Below are positions 7,045 to 14,625 of a DNA stretch of 18,288 nt, piece after piece. A model generated the notes under the pieces. The model had not been told where the DNA came from. It made no database searches and saw nothing but the letters and a program-made list of their open reading frames with translations. Positions within the stretch are counted from its first letter, which is position 1, and each line of letters begins with the position of its first letter. This DNA comes from Collinsella sp. (lineage in GTDB: Bacteria > Actinomycetota > Coriobacteriia > Coriobacteriales > Coriobacteriaceae). A program made the translations under genes and the position numbers. Location of the stretch: contig JAGZWV010000039.1 in the NCBI GenBank assembly GCA_018378775.1, positions 1-18,288 of the forward strand, read 5' to 3'.

Positions 7045-7311
7045 TTAGAACGAGAGGTTGTCGTCCGTGTTGGCGGCTTCGCCGTCGGCAAGCACGTCGT
7101 TGCCGTCGACGTCCTTCAGGAGCACCGAGACCTTCTGCTCGGCATCGGCCAAGCGTGTGCGCAGGCTCTTGAGGAGCTCGACGCCGCGGGTGTAGCTCTC
7201 GAGCGACTCCTCGAGCTCCATGTCGCCCGACTCCAGGCTGCGGATGATGAGCTCCAGCTCCTGCGAGGCCTGCTTGTACGTAAGCTGCTCGACCGGGGTC
7301 TTCTCTGCCAT
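7045..7311 (-). CDS. xseB: Exodeoxyribonuclease VII small subunit
   Basis: 88 residues from the ATG at 7311 (MAEKTPVEQLTYKQ), preceded by AAAGGA at 7 nt. The ORF could be extended to 7329, but that start overlaps the binding site itself. The protein has the family pattern: YKQASQELELIIRSLESGDMELEESLESYTRGVELLKSLRTRLADAEQKV, two long helices that pack as a coiled coil and bind the XseA C-terminal region, followed by a short acidic tail. Several copies assemble with one XseA to degrade single-stranded DNA in both directions. It lies 42 nt downstream of xseA, consistent with an operon. Confidence 0.95.
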   Translation of the reverse strand: MAEKTPVEQLTYKQASQELELIIRSLESGDMELEESLESYTRGVELLKSLRTRLADAEQKVSVLLKDVDGNDVLADGEAANTDDNLSF

Positions 7312-7353
7312 ATCTATTTCCTTTCCCAAAGGTTTATCACTGTAAAACGCGGT

Positions 7354-8805
7354 CTATTCGACCGTATTGACCGTTGCCGCAACGTTACCGTCTGCCATGC
7401 GCACACGGATGGCGTCGCCGGGCTTAAAGGTCTTGGCGCTCGTGGCCACACCATCAACGCTGTACGCGATGGAATAGCCGCGGGCGAGCACCTTGAGCGG
7501 CGACAGGGCATCGAGCGAAGCCGCTGCACGGCCCAGGTCGGACGCTGGCTTGCTGAGCATCGTGCGCCCCTGATGCTCCAGGCGGGAGCTTGCGAGCGTG
7601 AGCGCATGGCGCTTACCATCGAGCCCCGAGGTGCTTGTAACCAGACGCTCGGGCAAACGCTCAAAGTTGGAGCGAAATGTCCCGACCGAGCGTACTATGG
7701 CGCCCGACAGGCGATCGGCAGTCAGCGCAAGCTCCGATTCGCGACGCTCGACCATAAATGTGGGGTCGTTGAGGCACGGGCGGCACGCGGCCGCATCGAG
7801 CGCATCGCCCAAGCGAGCCGTATAGGTATCCCAGGCACGGCGCCCGCGCTGATCGAGCATTTCCAGATCGACCTGATTCGACCCGATCATCGAAGCCATC
7901 GCGGCGCCCAGACGCTGATGGCGCGCCTCGAGCACGTCGGCCAACTCCGTCATAGCCGGCGCCACCGATTCTGCCGCTGCCGTTGGCGTGGAGGCGCGGC
8001 GGTCGCTCACCATATCGCAAATCGAGGTATCGGGCTCATGGCCAATGCCGGTCACCACGGGCACAGGACAAGCCGCCACCGCGCGGGCAAGCTCCTCGTC
8101 GTTGAAGGTCATGAGGTCCTCAAAGGAGCCGCCGCCGCGCACCAGCAAAATGCAATCCGGCGCCGGCGTAATGGCGGCGGCACGGTGCAGCCCCTCGATT
8201 AGCTCTGCCGGTGCGCCCTCGCCCTGGACCTTGGCGCCCACGCAGACGAGCTCGACGAGAGGGTTGCGACGACGCAACGTGCGCTTGACGTCGTCGATTA
8301 CGGCGCCCGAAAGCGAGGTGACGACCGCCACGCGGGAGCAGAACACCGGGATGCGGAGCTTGCGCGCTTCGTCCATCAGGCCCTCGCGGCGTAGCTTTTC
8401 GGCCAGTTGCGCCACTTGTTGACGCAGCAAACCCTCCCCCGCCAGCGAAAACGAGCGAGCGACAAAGCTCATGCGGCCCGTGGCCTTATAGAGATTGAAG
8501 CTGCCCTTAAAGCTCACCTGCATGCCGTCGCGCAGATCGAACGTGCGCTTGAGATAGGCGCCCTTCCAAATGATGCAGTCAACGGCGGCCGAATCGTCCT
8601 TGATCTGGAAATAGCAGTGACCGCTTCGGGCGTTAGGACCACGAAAACCTGTGACCTCGCCCAGAACGCTCAGCTGCGGAATGGCATCGAGCGCACCGGC
8701 GGCGATCTCCACCGCCTGGCTCACGCTGAGCTCCTTGCGCTCCTGATCGTCCGAGCCGTCAAACTCGGCGGAAACAGCATTGCCGGTTAGGTTCCAGCCT
8801 GCCAC
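7354..8805 (-). CDS. xseA: Exodeoxyribonuclease VII large subunit
   Basis: 483 residues. An N-terminal OB-fold DNA-binding domain (about residues 27-125, including LGEVTGFRGPNARSGHCYFQ) is followed by the catalytic domain, with VVTSLSGAVIDDVKRTLRRR, LLVRGGGSFEDLMTFND and GIGHEPDTSICDMVSDRRAS. A helical region and a C-terminal small barrel (PLKVLARGYSIAY) complete the usual arrangement. The start is GTG, supported by AAAGGAGG a few nucleotides upstream. An N-terminal extension of about 25 residues (through DDQERKE) precedes the core. It forms the catalytic part of exonuclease VII with the neighbouring xseB product and acts on single-stranded DNA in repair. Confidence 0.96.
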   Translation of the reverse strand: MAGWNLTGNAVSAEFDGSDDQERKELSVSQAVEIAAGALDAIPQLSVLGEVTGFRGPNARSGHCYFQIKDDSAAVDCIIWKGAYLKRTFDLRDGMQVSFKGSFNLYKATGRMSFVARSFSLAGEGLLRQQVAQLAEKLRREGLMDEARKLRIPVFCSRVAVVTSLSGAVIDDVKRTLRRRNPLVELVCVGAKVQGEGAPAELIEGLHRAAAITPAPDCILLVRGGGSFEDLMTFNDEELARAVAACPVPVVTGIGHEPDTSICDMVSDRRASTPTAAAESVAPAMTELADVLEARHQRLGAAMASMIGSNQVDLEMLDQRGRRAWDTYTARLGDALDAAACRPCLNDPTFMVERRESELALTADRLSGAIVRSVGTFRSNFERLPERLVTSTSGLDGKRHALTLASSRLEHQGRTMLSKPASDLGRAAASLDALSPLKVLARGYSIAYSVDGVATSAKTFKPGDAIRVRMADGNVAATVNTVE

Positions 8806-8874
8806 GCAGCCTCCTTTCGTTATCGAGCACAGAGGCTCCGGCCCCGTGCGAAATTAAGTCCAACACATAGTACA

Positions 8875-8904
8875 GCGCCGCGGGGACACGAATCCCCGCG
8901 GCGC
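8875..8904 (-). terminator. GC-rich hairpin between the YugP-like gene and xseA
   Basis: GCGCCGCGGGGA and TCCCCGCGGCGC form a perfect 12-bp stem with a 6-nt loop, about 16 nt past the zinc protease stop. No T run follows on the minus strand, so it may end transcription only partly or protect the 3' end of the mRNA. Confidence 0.5.
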
Positions 8905-8920
8905 CCAGTGACCCAATTTG

Positions 8921-9625
8921 TTATCGGTTGGAGTTTCTGTTGTAGCGAGCCATAAGGTAGAGCAGCTGAATAATCGAAGTGAGCGCTGCGGCCACATAGG
9001 TAAGCGCGGCTGCCGTCAGTACCTTCTTGGCGCCGTTGACCTGCTTGGAGCTCATGCCCGACTGCTCGATGTACGCCACAGCACGTCGGCTGGCGTCAAT
9101 CTCGACAGGCAACGTAACGAGTTGGAACAGCACACTAAACGAGAAGAAGATCAACGCGAGGGTCGTGAGCCCGGCAATGTTCATAAACAGGCCCAAGAGT
9201 AACACGATGGTCCAGGTGTTCTGGGTAAAGTTGACGACCGGCACGAGGGCGGTACGCACTTTCATCATGGCATAGCCGCTTTGACGCTGGGCGGCATGGC
9301 CCGCCTCGTGGCAGGCGACGGCAACGCTTGCGACCGAACCGCCCGAACGGTTGGCATCCGACAGATACAGGTTGTTGTCCTGCGGGTTGTAATGGTCGGT
9401 GAGCTCGCCAGCGACACCCTTGATACCCACGGCGCTACAACCGTTGGCATCGAGCATGCGGCGAGCGACTGTGGCACCCGTATCGCCGTCCGAGCGAACC
9501 TTGGACCAGGTTTTGTACGTCGAGTTGATATAGTTCTGTGCGGCAAGGCCAAGCACCGTGCAGACAAGAACAACCAGCAGGTACAGCGGGTCGATGCCAA
9601 AGCCGTATCCATAGTAATAAGGCAT
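8921..9625 (-). CDS. Membrane zinc metallopeptidase, YugP-like
   Basis: 234 residues matching the neutral zinc metallopeptidase 2 family (Bacillus subtilis YugP). A Tyr/Gly-rich N terminus and a membrane segment (about 14-30) are followed by the INSTYKTWSKV stretch and the HEAGH zinc motif at residues 106-110, close to GYAMMKVRTALVPVVN. Two more hydrophobic segments follow (about 135-165), then VEIDASRRAVAY and a final hydrophobic region. GGAGG lies 7 nt before ATG. Its natural substrate in this family is not established. Downstream xseA is co-directional after a 115-nt gap with a GC-rich hairpin. Confidence 0.9.
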   Translation of the reverse strand: MPYYYGYGFGIDPLYLLVVLVCTVLGLAAQNYINSTYKTWSKVRSDGDTGATVARRMLDANGCSAVGIKGVAGELTDHYNPQDNNLYLSDANRSGGSVASVAVACHEAGHAAQRQSGYAMMKVRTALVPVVNFTQNTWTIVLLLGLFMNIAGLTTLALIFFSFSVLFQLVTLPVEIDASRRAVAYIEQSGMSSKQVNGAKKVLTAAALTYVAAALTSIIQLLYLMARYNRNSNR

Positions 9626-9689
9626 GCGAATTCCTCCGAGTCGAGTTACACGTTGGAGGCATTTTACCCACTCAACCGGCTAGGCTTCC

Positions 9690-10823
9690 CTACAGGAGCT
9701 CGATTTTGCCGTCCTTCACCGTCAACCCCATATTGCCGGAAAGCAGATCGTCTAGACGCGAACCCACGAGCTCAAAGCGCCAGCCTTCGCGCAGGGGGCT
9801 CTGCTCGGGATGCTCAATGTAGTCGGCCAGGTCATCGCGCGAGGCAATGACCGAGGTCGCCACGCCCGAGCGCTCGGCAACTAGGCGAATGAGCGCATAC
9901 ATCAGGTCCGTCACGCTCTCCAACTCCGGCGAAATCTGACGGTGCCCGCGCACCATGAGCGGCAGGCGATCGTGCGGGCAGCTCGCGCCGCGCTTGATGG
10001 CCATGAGCGCACCGTCCACGTCGCGCTCCCCCAACTGATCGGTACCGCGAATGCTACGGAACTCCTCAACGCGCACGGGATTGCGCTTAACGAGCGCAAG
10101 CAGCGTGTCGTCGGACATGACCCACTTGCGCGGGATGTTACGGCGCTCGGCGCGATCCTCGCGCCAAGCGGCGAGCTCGCGCGCGATGCCCAACTGGTGA
10201 CGGCTACACGAATTGATGCGTTTGACCTTGCGGAACGCCTCGTGGCGATCGGCGCGATAGTGCGACTCGTCAGCCAGCGGGCGCAACTCGTCGAGCACCC
10301 AGTCCACACGGCCCAGCTCGCGCAGGCGGCTCATCATCTCGGTATAGGCGACGATCAGGTACTTGACGTCGTCGATCGCATACTCAATCTGCTTATCGGT
10401 CAGCGGGCGGCGCGACCAGTCAGTCAGCGACTCGGTCTTGGGCAGCGATACACCGCAGAACGTCTGAACAAGCGCGCCATACGAAATCTGCTGGCGCTCG
10501 CCCAAAAAGGCGGCGGCCACCTGCGTGTCAAAAATCGGTCGTGGCAGCACGCCCACGGTATGGAGCATGACCTCCATATCCTGCGAGCACGCGTGGAAGA
10601 CCTTGGTCACGCTCTCGTCGGCCATAAGCTCGGCCAGCGGCGATAGGTCGTCGATTACCAGGGGATCGACCGCGACGCTCTCAGCAGGGGTGGCAATCTG
10701 AACCAAACATAGACGCGGATGGAACGTGCGCTCGCGCAAAAACTCGGTATCGACGGCAATCGCGTCGAACTCACGGGCGCGCTGGCAAAAGTCGAGTAGA
10801 GCCTGATGTGTGGAAATGTACAT
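9690..10823 (-). CDS. rnd: Ribonuclease D
   Basis: About 377 residues from the ATG at 10823. An open extension to a GTG at 10859 exists but the family starts near MYISTHQALLDFC; neither start has a strong binding site, so this is the less certain part. The 3'-5' exonuclease DEDD residues are visible: VDTEFLRE (Asp25, Glu27), HACSQDMEVM, and YAIDDVKYL for the Tyr-x3-Asp motif. An HRDC domain follows (AAWREDRAERRNIPRKWVMSD onward). The family trims 3' ends of tRNA precursors and other structured RNA. The gene is divergent from the lipid kinase gene across about 98 nt. Confidence 0.93.
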   Translation of the reverse strand: MYISTHQALLDFCQRAREFDAIAVDTEFLRERTFHPRLCLVQIATPAESVAVDPLVIDDLSPLAELMADESVTKVFHACSQDMEVMLHTVGVLPRPIFDTQVAAAFLGERQQISYGALVQTFCGVSLPKTESLTDWSRRPLTDKQIEYAIDDVKYLIVAYTEMMSRLRELGRVDWVLDELRPLADESHYRADRHEAFRKVKRINSCSRHQLGIARELAAWREDRAERRNIPRKWVMSDDTLLALVKRNPVRVEEFRSIRGTDQLGERDVDGALMAIKRGASCPHDRLPLMVRGHRQISPELESVTDLMYALIRLVAERSGVATSVIASRDDLADYIEHPEQSPLREGWRFELVGSRLDDLLSGNMGLTVKDGKIELL

Positions 10824-10885
10824 ATCAACCCATCGAATAAGGTTAGGCCCGAAAAACACGGGTAGGATATCGGCATTGCCTTACA

Positions 10886-10893
10886 ACTATACT
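10886..10893. promoter_or_regulatory. Overlapping -10-like boxes in the rnd / lipid kinase divergent region
   Basis: TATACT on the plus strand (10888-10893) and TATAGT on the minus strand (10891-10886) overlap within the only AT-rich spot between the divergent starts. The -35 positions are poor on both strands, so this is only a candidate shared promoter core. Confidence 0.25.
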
Positions 10894-10921
10894 CGGTTAG
10901 TCACAGAACGGGAACGTAAGT

Positions 10922-11839
10922 ATGCGCTGCCTTATCATCCACAACCCGGCATCGGGCCCCAGCTCAGATGAAATCTTCGCATTCACGCACGCCCTTGCAC
11001 AGGGCGGCGACGAGGTCGTGATGCGCTTTATCGGCGATGGCATGGAACCCGAGGACGCCGTGGCAGACGTGCGCGAGTTTGACCGCGTGGTCGTTTCGGG
11101 CGGCGACGGCACTGTCTCCAACGTGCTCGACCAGATGCGCGGATGCGGTGTCCCCACGCTCGTCTTCCCCTCCGGTACGGCCTGCCTGTTCTTCAACAAC
11201 ATCGGCAATGCCCCCGAGGCGGCGGCGCTCGCCAAGGCCTGCCGTGCCGGTCGCACGGTCAAAGTCGACATGGGCGAGCTCTTTTGGCTCGACGAGAACG
11301 GCAACGAGAAGCGCCACGGCTTCATCATCATCGCCGGCTCGGGCTTCGACGCCGAGATCATGATGAAGGCCGCCCCCACCAAAAACGACATCGGCGAGAT
11401 CGCCTACTTCCTCTCTGCGCTCGCCACGCCCAACCCTACGGTAGCGCACTTTACGATTGAGCATGACGGCATTGTCGAGGAGCTCGACGGCATCTGCTGC
11501 ATGGCCGGCAACACCTCGGTCATCCAAAACGACATCAACCTGTTCCCCGACTGCCGCATGAACGATGGCATGGTCGACATTGCGGTCATCGAACCCGTGC
11601 GCACCGTGCAGCTGCTGCCTACCGTGATCACCGCTGCGCTTGACCCTGCCGGCAAGGTACTCGGGCGCCCGCAGTTCAAGATCATCCAGACCAAGGAAGC
11701 CAAGATCACCTGCACCCCGTCGCTGGGCATGCAGTTCGATGGCGAGATCATCTCCAGCAACTCGGGCGTCTTTGGTGCCCGCGCACTTCCGCAATGCCTC
11801 GACCTCATCGTCGACGAATTCTCACCGCTCGGAAAATAG
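10922..11839 (+). CDS. Diacylglycerol/lipid kinase family protein (YegS/DagK-like)
   Basis: 305 residues. The N terminus LIIHNPASG and the phosphate-binding VVVSGGDGTVSNVL (GGDGT at residues 60-64) are the catalytic signature of the diacylglycerol kinase / sphingosine kinase / NAD kinase fold. FPSGTACLFFNNIGN (the usual GTxNDxAR segment in altered form) and AGSGFDAEIM follow. It probably phosphorylates a lipid such as diacylglycerol at the membrane surface using ATP; the exact substrate cannot be read. The Shine-Dalgarno (GGGA about 8 nt upstream) is weak. A tiny membrane peptide gene follows 9 nt after its stop, so the two are likely co-translated. Confidence 0.88.
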   Translation: MRCLIIHNPASGPSSDEIFAFTHALAQGGDEVVMRFIGDGMEPEDAVADVREFDRVVVSGGDGTVSNVLDQMRGCGVPTLVFPSGTACLFFNNIGNAPEAAALAKACRAGRTVKVDMGELFWLDENGNEKRHGFIIIAGSGFDAEIMMKAAPTKNDIGEIAYFLSALATPNPTVAHFTIEHDGIVEELDGICCMAGNTSVIQNDINLFPDCRMNDGMVDIAVIEPVRTVQLLPTVITAALDPAGKVLGRPQFKIIQTKEAKITCTPSLGMQFDGEIISSNSGVFGARALPQCLDLIVDEFSPLGK

Positions 11840-11848
11840 GAGGACCTC

Positions 11849-11941
11849 ATGAACGACAATCCCCTGCTCGGCTTTATCATCATCGTTTTGGCCATGCTCG
11901 TCGGCTATGCGATCAACATGATTCACCGCCGGAAGAAGTAA
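11849..11941 (+). CDS. 30-residue single-pass membrane peptide
   Basis: This short ORF starts 9 nt after the lipid kinase stop and has one of the best ribosome binding sites in the window (AGGAGG at 11838-11843). The product begins MNDNPLLGFIIIVLAMLVGY, continues AINMIHRRKK, and is 30 residues long: a short polar start, one hydrophobic helix (about residues 6-23), and a basic HRRKK tail that predicts a cytoplasmic C terminus. An intrinsic terminator follows 36 nt later, so it is the last gene of a two-gene unit. It may regulate or anchor the lipid kinase, but no family was recognised. Confidence 0.7.
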   Translation: MNDNPLLGFIIIVLAMLVGYAINMIHRRKK

Positions 11942-11977
11942 TTCCACATTGGTATGATATTCATCCAATTATCGTCT

Positions 11978-12017
11978 CCCCTGCTGTTTATGCATTTGCC
12001 AAACAGCAGGGGATTTT
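11978..12017 (+). terminator. Intrinsic terminator of the lipid kinase / small peptide unit
   Basis: CCCCTGCTGTTT (11978-11989) pairs perfectly with AAACAGCAGGGG (12001-12012) across an 11-nt loop, followed by ATTTTC. Confidence 0.85.
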
Positions 12018-12073
12018 CATTTCAGGCATTCCCAGCTACTTTATTCGGCTACAGTAATTACAGGGCGTCTTTA

Positions 12074-12102
12074 TTAAAGTAAAGCTACAAACTGAGTACA
12101 AT
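12074..12102 (+). promoter_or_regulatory. Promoter candidate for the C69 dipeptidase gene
   Basis: TTAAAG (12074-12079), 17 nt, TACAAT (12097-12102). The -10 is good and the -35 partial. It would give a leader of about 140 nt ending in the hairpin at 12205-12228. The region 12013-12247 is AT-rich and holds no gene that I can see. Confidence 0.35.
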
Positions 12103-12204
12103 TAACCGCTCGTCGCATATTTCATTACGCTTATCGAGTAAGTTTCTTTCATAGATGAATATTGTTTCCAGTTCGTTACGCTAATGGGGTGTCTTTATTG
12201 GCTG

Positions 12205-12228
12205 AAGCCCTCTGGCGACAGAGGGCTT
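12205..12228 (+). promoter_or_regulatory. Hairpin just upstream of the C69 gene
   Basis: AAGCCCTCT, loop GGCGAC, AGAGGGCTT forms a 9-bp stem ending about 10 nt before the ribosome binding site GGGAGGG. It has only TTTC after it. It could be a weak attenuator or stabiliser for the mRNA. Confidence 0.4.
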
Positions 12229-12247
12229 TCGCACGCTGGGAGGGAAA

Positions 12248-14224
12248 ATGAGGAAAACTCACCCCGTCAACGCGCTCAAGAAGCTAGGCATAGGCCTCGC
12301 CTTTGGAGCTGCAACCATCATGTCCATGCCGACGTCTGCGCTCGCCTGCACGCAGATGTACATGGGCAAGAACCTTACGGCCGACGGTAACACGTACTAT
12401 GGCCGCACCGAGGACATTGGCACTCGTTACCTCAAACACTATGGCATCGAGCCCTCTTATGGCCCTGGTCATACCTACAGCTCGGACGAGTCCGGATTCT
12501 CCTACACCTCGACCAAGACTACGTATCGTTACAGCTACGTGCGTGACCATCCTGCTGAGTGGGACGGACGCTGGGATGCCTACTCCGAGGCCGGCATCAA
12601 TGAGAAGGGCGTCTCCTGCTCCGCAACACTGAGCACCTCCTACAACGACGATGCCAAGGCAGCGGATCCCACGACCAAGCATGCCCACAAAGCAAATCCC
12701 GAGGTCAAAAATACCGGCATCGGCGAGTACAGCTACGCGGGCGTCATCTTGGGCGAGAGCGCAACGGCCCGCGAGGGCGTCTAGCTTATCGGCAGTCTGA
12801 TTGACGAGCAGGGCGTCTGCTCCAACGACCAGATTGTCATCGCCGACAACACCGAGACTTGGCTGTTCGCCGCGCTTTCCGGCCACCAGTGGATCGCTAT
12901 GAAGCTGACCGACGACGTCGCTTCGGTCAACCCCAACATTAGTAACCTCAATTTCCAGGTCAATCTTGACGATCCTGAGAACTGCCTCCACTCTGAGGGG
13001 ATCAAGACTATGCCCGAAGAGAAGGGCTTCGCCAAGTACTTTGAAGACGGACAGTTCGATGTTGCCCAGACCTACGGTGCATCTATCAACAATACGGGCA
13101 TGGGCTCTTGGGCGCGTTATATCCAGGGCCGCGACTACTTTATGGCTCCGCTGACCGAGGGCACCGACTACGAGATCGTCAAGGACAAGGACAAGAATGA
13201 CGTCACGCTCGGTGCTATGGTTCATGAGATGCAGCCGCTGTTCTTCCAGCCCAGCAAGTCCGACTGGAACACGTTTGAGCTGATTCGCGCCTTCGGCAAC
13301 CGCGGTGAAAAAGTCCCCGGCCTTAATGCCAATACTGACGGTGTCAGCAGCATCGGTTCCGACCGCAACGCCGAGGCCAACCTCTTCCAGATTCGAAAGG
13401 GCTATGACCCCGAGGTTGCAACCATCCAGTGGGAGATGCTCTCCTGCGCCGAGTTCTCCGTCGCTATCCCGCTATACTCCGCTCTGATGACCGAAGTCAG
13501 CCCCTACTTCAGCGACCAGACCGTTGATTATGGTCACTGCAGCGAGACGGACATCGTGAACAACGAGGAGCCCGAGAACTCCATTAACTACGTCCTGATG
13601 GACATCAACTCGCTTTGCTTCGCGAACCGCGCACAATTCGCCACCAGCGTCCGCACCTACCTCGATGCGCTCCAGAACGAGCTCATCGAGCAGAACAAGG
13701 AAGTCGACACCGCCATGCTGGCCAAGACGACCACCGAGGGCCGCACTGCCCTGGCCAACAAGGCCGGCAAGGCTGCTACCGAGAACACCTACAAGAAGTG
13801 CAAGGCACTGCTCCAGGAGATGCGCGCCTATCAGAAGGCCGAAAACTTCGACCAGCCCTTCACCCCAAGCGACCTGAACACCGAGACCAACGGCCTCAAG
13901 GTGTCCATCACCTACGCCAAGGATGCTCTTGCCACCGATCCGGTCACCCCGGATCAGCCCGGCACCCCCGAGCAGCCTGGTACTCCTGAGCAGCCCGGTA
14001 CCCCCGAGCAGCCCGCTAAGCCCGAACAGCCCACCACCAAGCCCGAGAAGCCTAGCAAGTCCGACACCACGACCACGGTAACCACTAACAAGACGAACAC
14101 CAAGGGCGGCCTGCCCACCACTGGCGATCGTTTTGATGGCCGCATGGTGGCCGCATTCGCCATCGCTGGCGTTGCCGTCATCTCCGCGGGCGGTTACTTC
14201 CTCTACCGTCGCAATAAGGAGTAA
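12248..14224 (+). pseudogene. Secreted, sortase-anchored C69 (PepD-type) dipeptidase, interrupted by one in-frame TAG
   Basis: The same frame runs 659 codons (658 sense positions plus the final stop) from ATG (GGGAGGG site upstream) to TAA, with codon 179 reading TAG (12782-12784). Residues 1-33 form a signal peptide ending SALA, so cleavage would expose Cys34 (CTQMYMGKNL), the N-terminal nucleophile expected for peptidase family C69. GNTYYGRTED follows. After the stop the frame continues directly with LIGSLIDEQGVC and ADNTETWLFAALSGHQWIAMKL, normal family sequence, so nothing is lost but one codon (GAG or AAG would restore it). The C terminus has Pro/Glu repeats, LPTTG at 622-626, a hydrophobic helix and RRNKE: a sortase anchor. 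Likely a nonsense mutation, sequencing error or recoded stop. An internal restart at 12899 has no binding site. Confidence 0.85.
13940..14029 (+). repeat. Five 18-bp repeats coding a Pro-rich wall-spanning stalk
   Basis: In frame these read PVTPDQ, PGTPEQ three times, and PAKPEQ. The three central units are nearly identical at DNA level and could vary in number by slippage. They sit between the catalytic part and the LPTTG anchor of the C69 gene, as expected for a spacer crossing the peptidoglycan. Confidence 0.85.
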
Positions 14225-14231
14225 CGTCTCA

Positions 14232-14283
14232 GCTGAGCGGACAAGGCAGCAATGGCAGCCTCGCCCGCTCAGCCCGCTCTTTT
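14232..14283 (+). terminator. Likely terminator after the C69 gene
   Basis: GCTGAGCGG (14232-14240) pairs with CCGCTCAGC (14265-14273), with CTCTTTT following. Two more hairpins come next, GGCGGG-AAA-CCCGCC (14288-14302) and GAAATCTTTT-CAA-AAAAGATTTC (14304-14326), so the boundary before the tryptophan leader is rich in stem-loops. Confidence 0.6.
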
Positions 14284-14344
14284 GACCGGCGGGAAACCCG
14301 CCTGAAATCTTTTCAAAAAAGATTTCCCCGCACACACTTCGCTG

Positions 14345-14353
14345 TGCTATAGT
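14345..14353 (+). promoter_or_regulatory. Extended -10 promoter of the tryptophan leader and ECF operon
   Basis: TGC-TATAGT forms an extended -10 (TGnTATAGT). No good -35 is present, as is usual for extended -10 promoters. A start near 14360 would give a leader RNA of about 190 nt reaching the terminator at 14516-14548. Confidence 0.5.
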
Positions 14354-14411
14354 GCAGCGCAACAGCAACTAGGTGCGACCGCGCCACGGCATCACGAAAG
14401 GAGCCACCGAC

Positions 14412-14480
14412 ATGAAGAACGCGATGAACTCTCTCAACAACTGGTGGTGGCGTGATGCGAATACGATCGGTCGACAGTGA
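14412..14480 (+). CDS. Tryptophan leader peptide with three consecutive Trp codons
   Basis: A 22-residue ORF with a strong GAAAGGAG site (14396-14403) 8 nt before ATG. It begins MKNAMNSLNN, has TGG-TGG-TGG at 14442-14450, then RDANTIGRQ and TGA. An intrinsic terminator begins 35 nt after the stop, and a TrpP-like transporter gene follows. Short length, good translation signal, a run of the regulatory amino acid and a following terminator are the hallmarks of a ribosome-stalling attenuator, as in trp operon leaders. Here it controls an uptake operon instead of biosynthesis. The peptide itself probably has no other role. Confidence 0.88.
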   Translation: MKNAMNSLNNWWWRDANTIGRQ

Positions 14481-14515
14481 GTCCCTCACGCCTGTTTTTG
14501 CGCTCTAGGTGATTG

Positions 14516-14548
14516 AAAGGCCTCCGGTTTCGACCGGGGGCCTTTTTT
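14516..14548 (+). terminator. Intrinsic terminator/attenuator upstream of the TrpP-like gene
   Basis: AAAGGCCTCCGGT (14516-14528) pairs over all 13 positions (one T-G) with ACCGGGGGCCTTT (14533-14545), closing a TTCG tetraloop, with six T at 14543-14548. It lies between the leader stop and the S-component start, on the operon's strand. Confidence 0.93.
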
Positions 14549-14625
14549 CTATCTCGAGCCCGATCGCATTCGCATCACGCGCCTCCGCTTTTCTCTTGCA
14601 CTCCCCTTCCGAAAGGATTTTCACC

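Larger units (their letters stand above)
14389..14548 (+). promoter_or_regulatory. Tryptophan attenuator region (alternative RNA pairings)
   Basis: Besides the terminator, three exclusive pairings are visible. GCATCACG (14389-14396) can pair with CGTGATGC (14451-14458). GGCGTGA (14449-14455) can pair with TCACGCC (14486-14492). CGGTCGA (14468-14474) can pair with TCGACCG (14530-14536), which includes the loop and 3' arm of the terminator. A ribosome stalled on the Trp codons (14442-14450) would cover 14451 onward and free CGGTCGA to act as antiterminator. One that reaches the stop at 14478 would cover it and let the terminator form. The complementarity is seen; the switching logic is inference. 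Confidence 0.6.

Noticed and set aside
12782..12784. Selenocysteine or pyrrolysine insertion at the in-frame stop
   Set aside because: Selenocysteine uses TGA, not TAG. Pyrrolysine cannot be excluded without the genome, but the family normally has Glu or Lys around this position, so mutation or error is simpler.
12899..14224. Independent gene starting at the ATG after the amber codon
   Set aside because: The ATG lies in the middle of a conserved family segment, has no Shine-Dalgarno sequence, and the region before it in the same frame (after TAG) also matches the family.
14475..14499. Second intrinsic terminator overlapping the leader stop (GTGAG/CTCAC followed after a gap by TTTTT)
   Set aside because: The stem is only 5 bp and the T run does not follow it directly; the 13-bp hairpin at 14516-14545 is far stronger.
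14509..14625. N-terminal extension of the TrpP-like protein
   Set aside because: It would begin upstream of the terminator stem and be translated through it. The ATG at 14626 has a good binding site and matches the family start.
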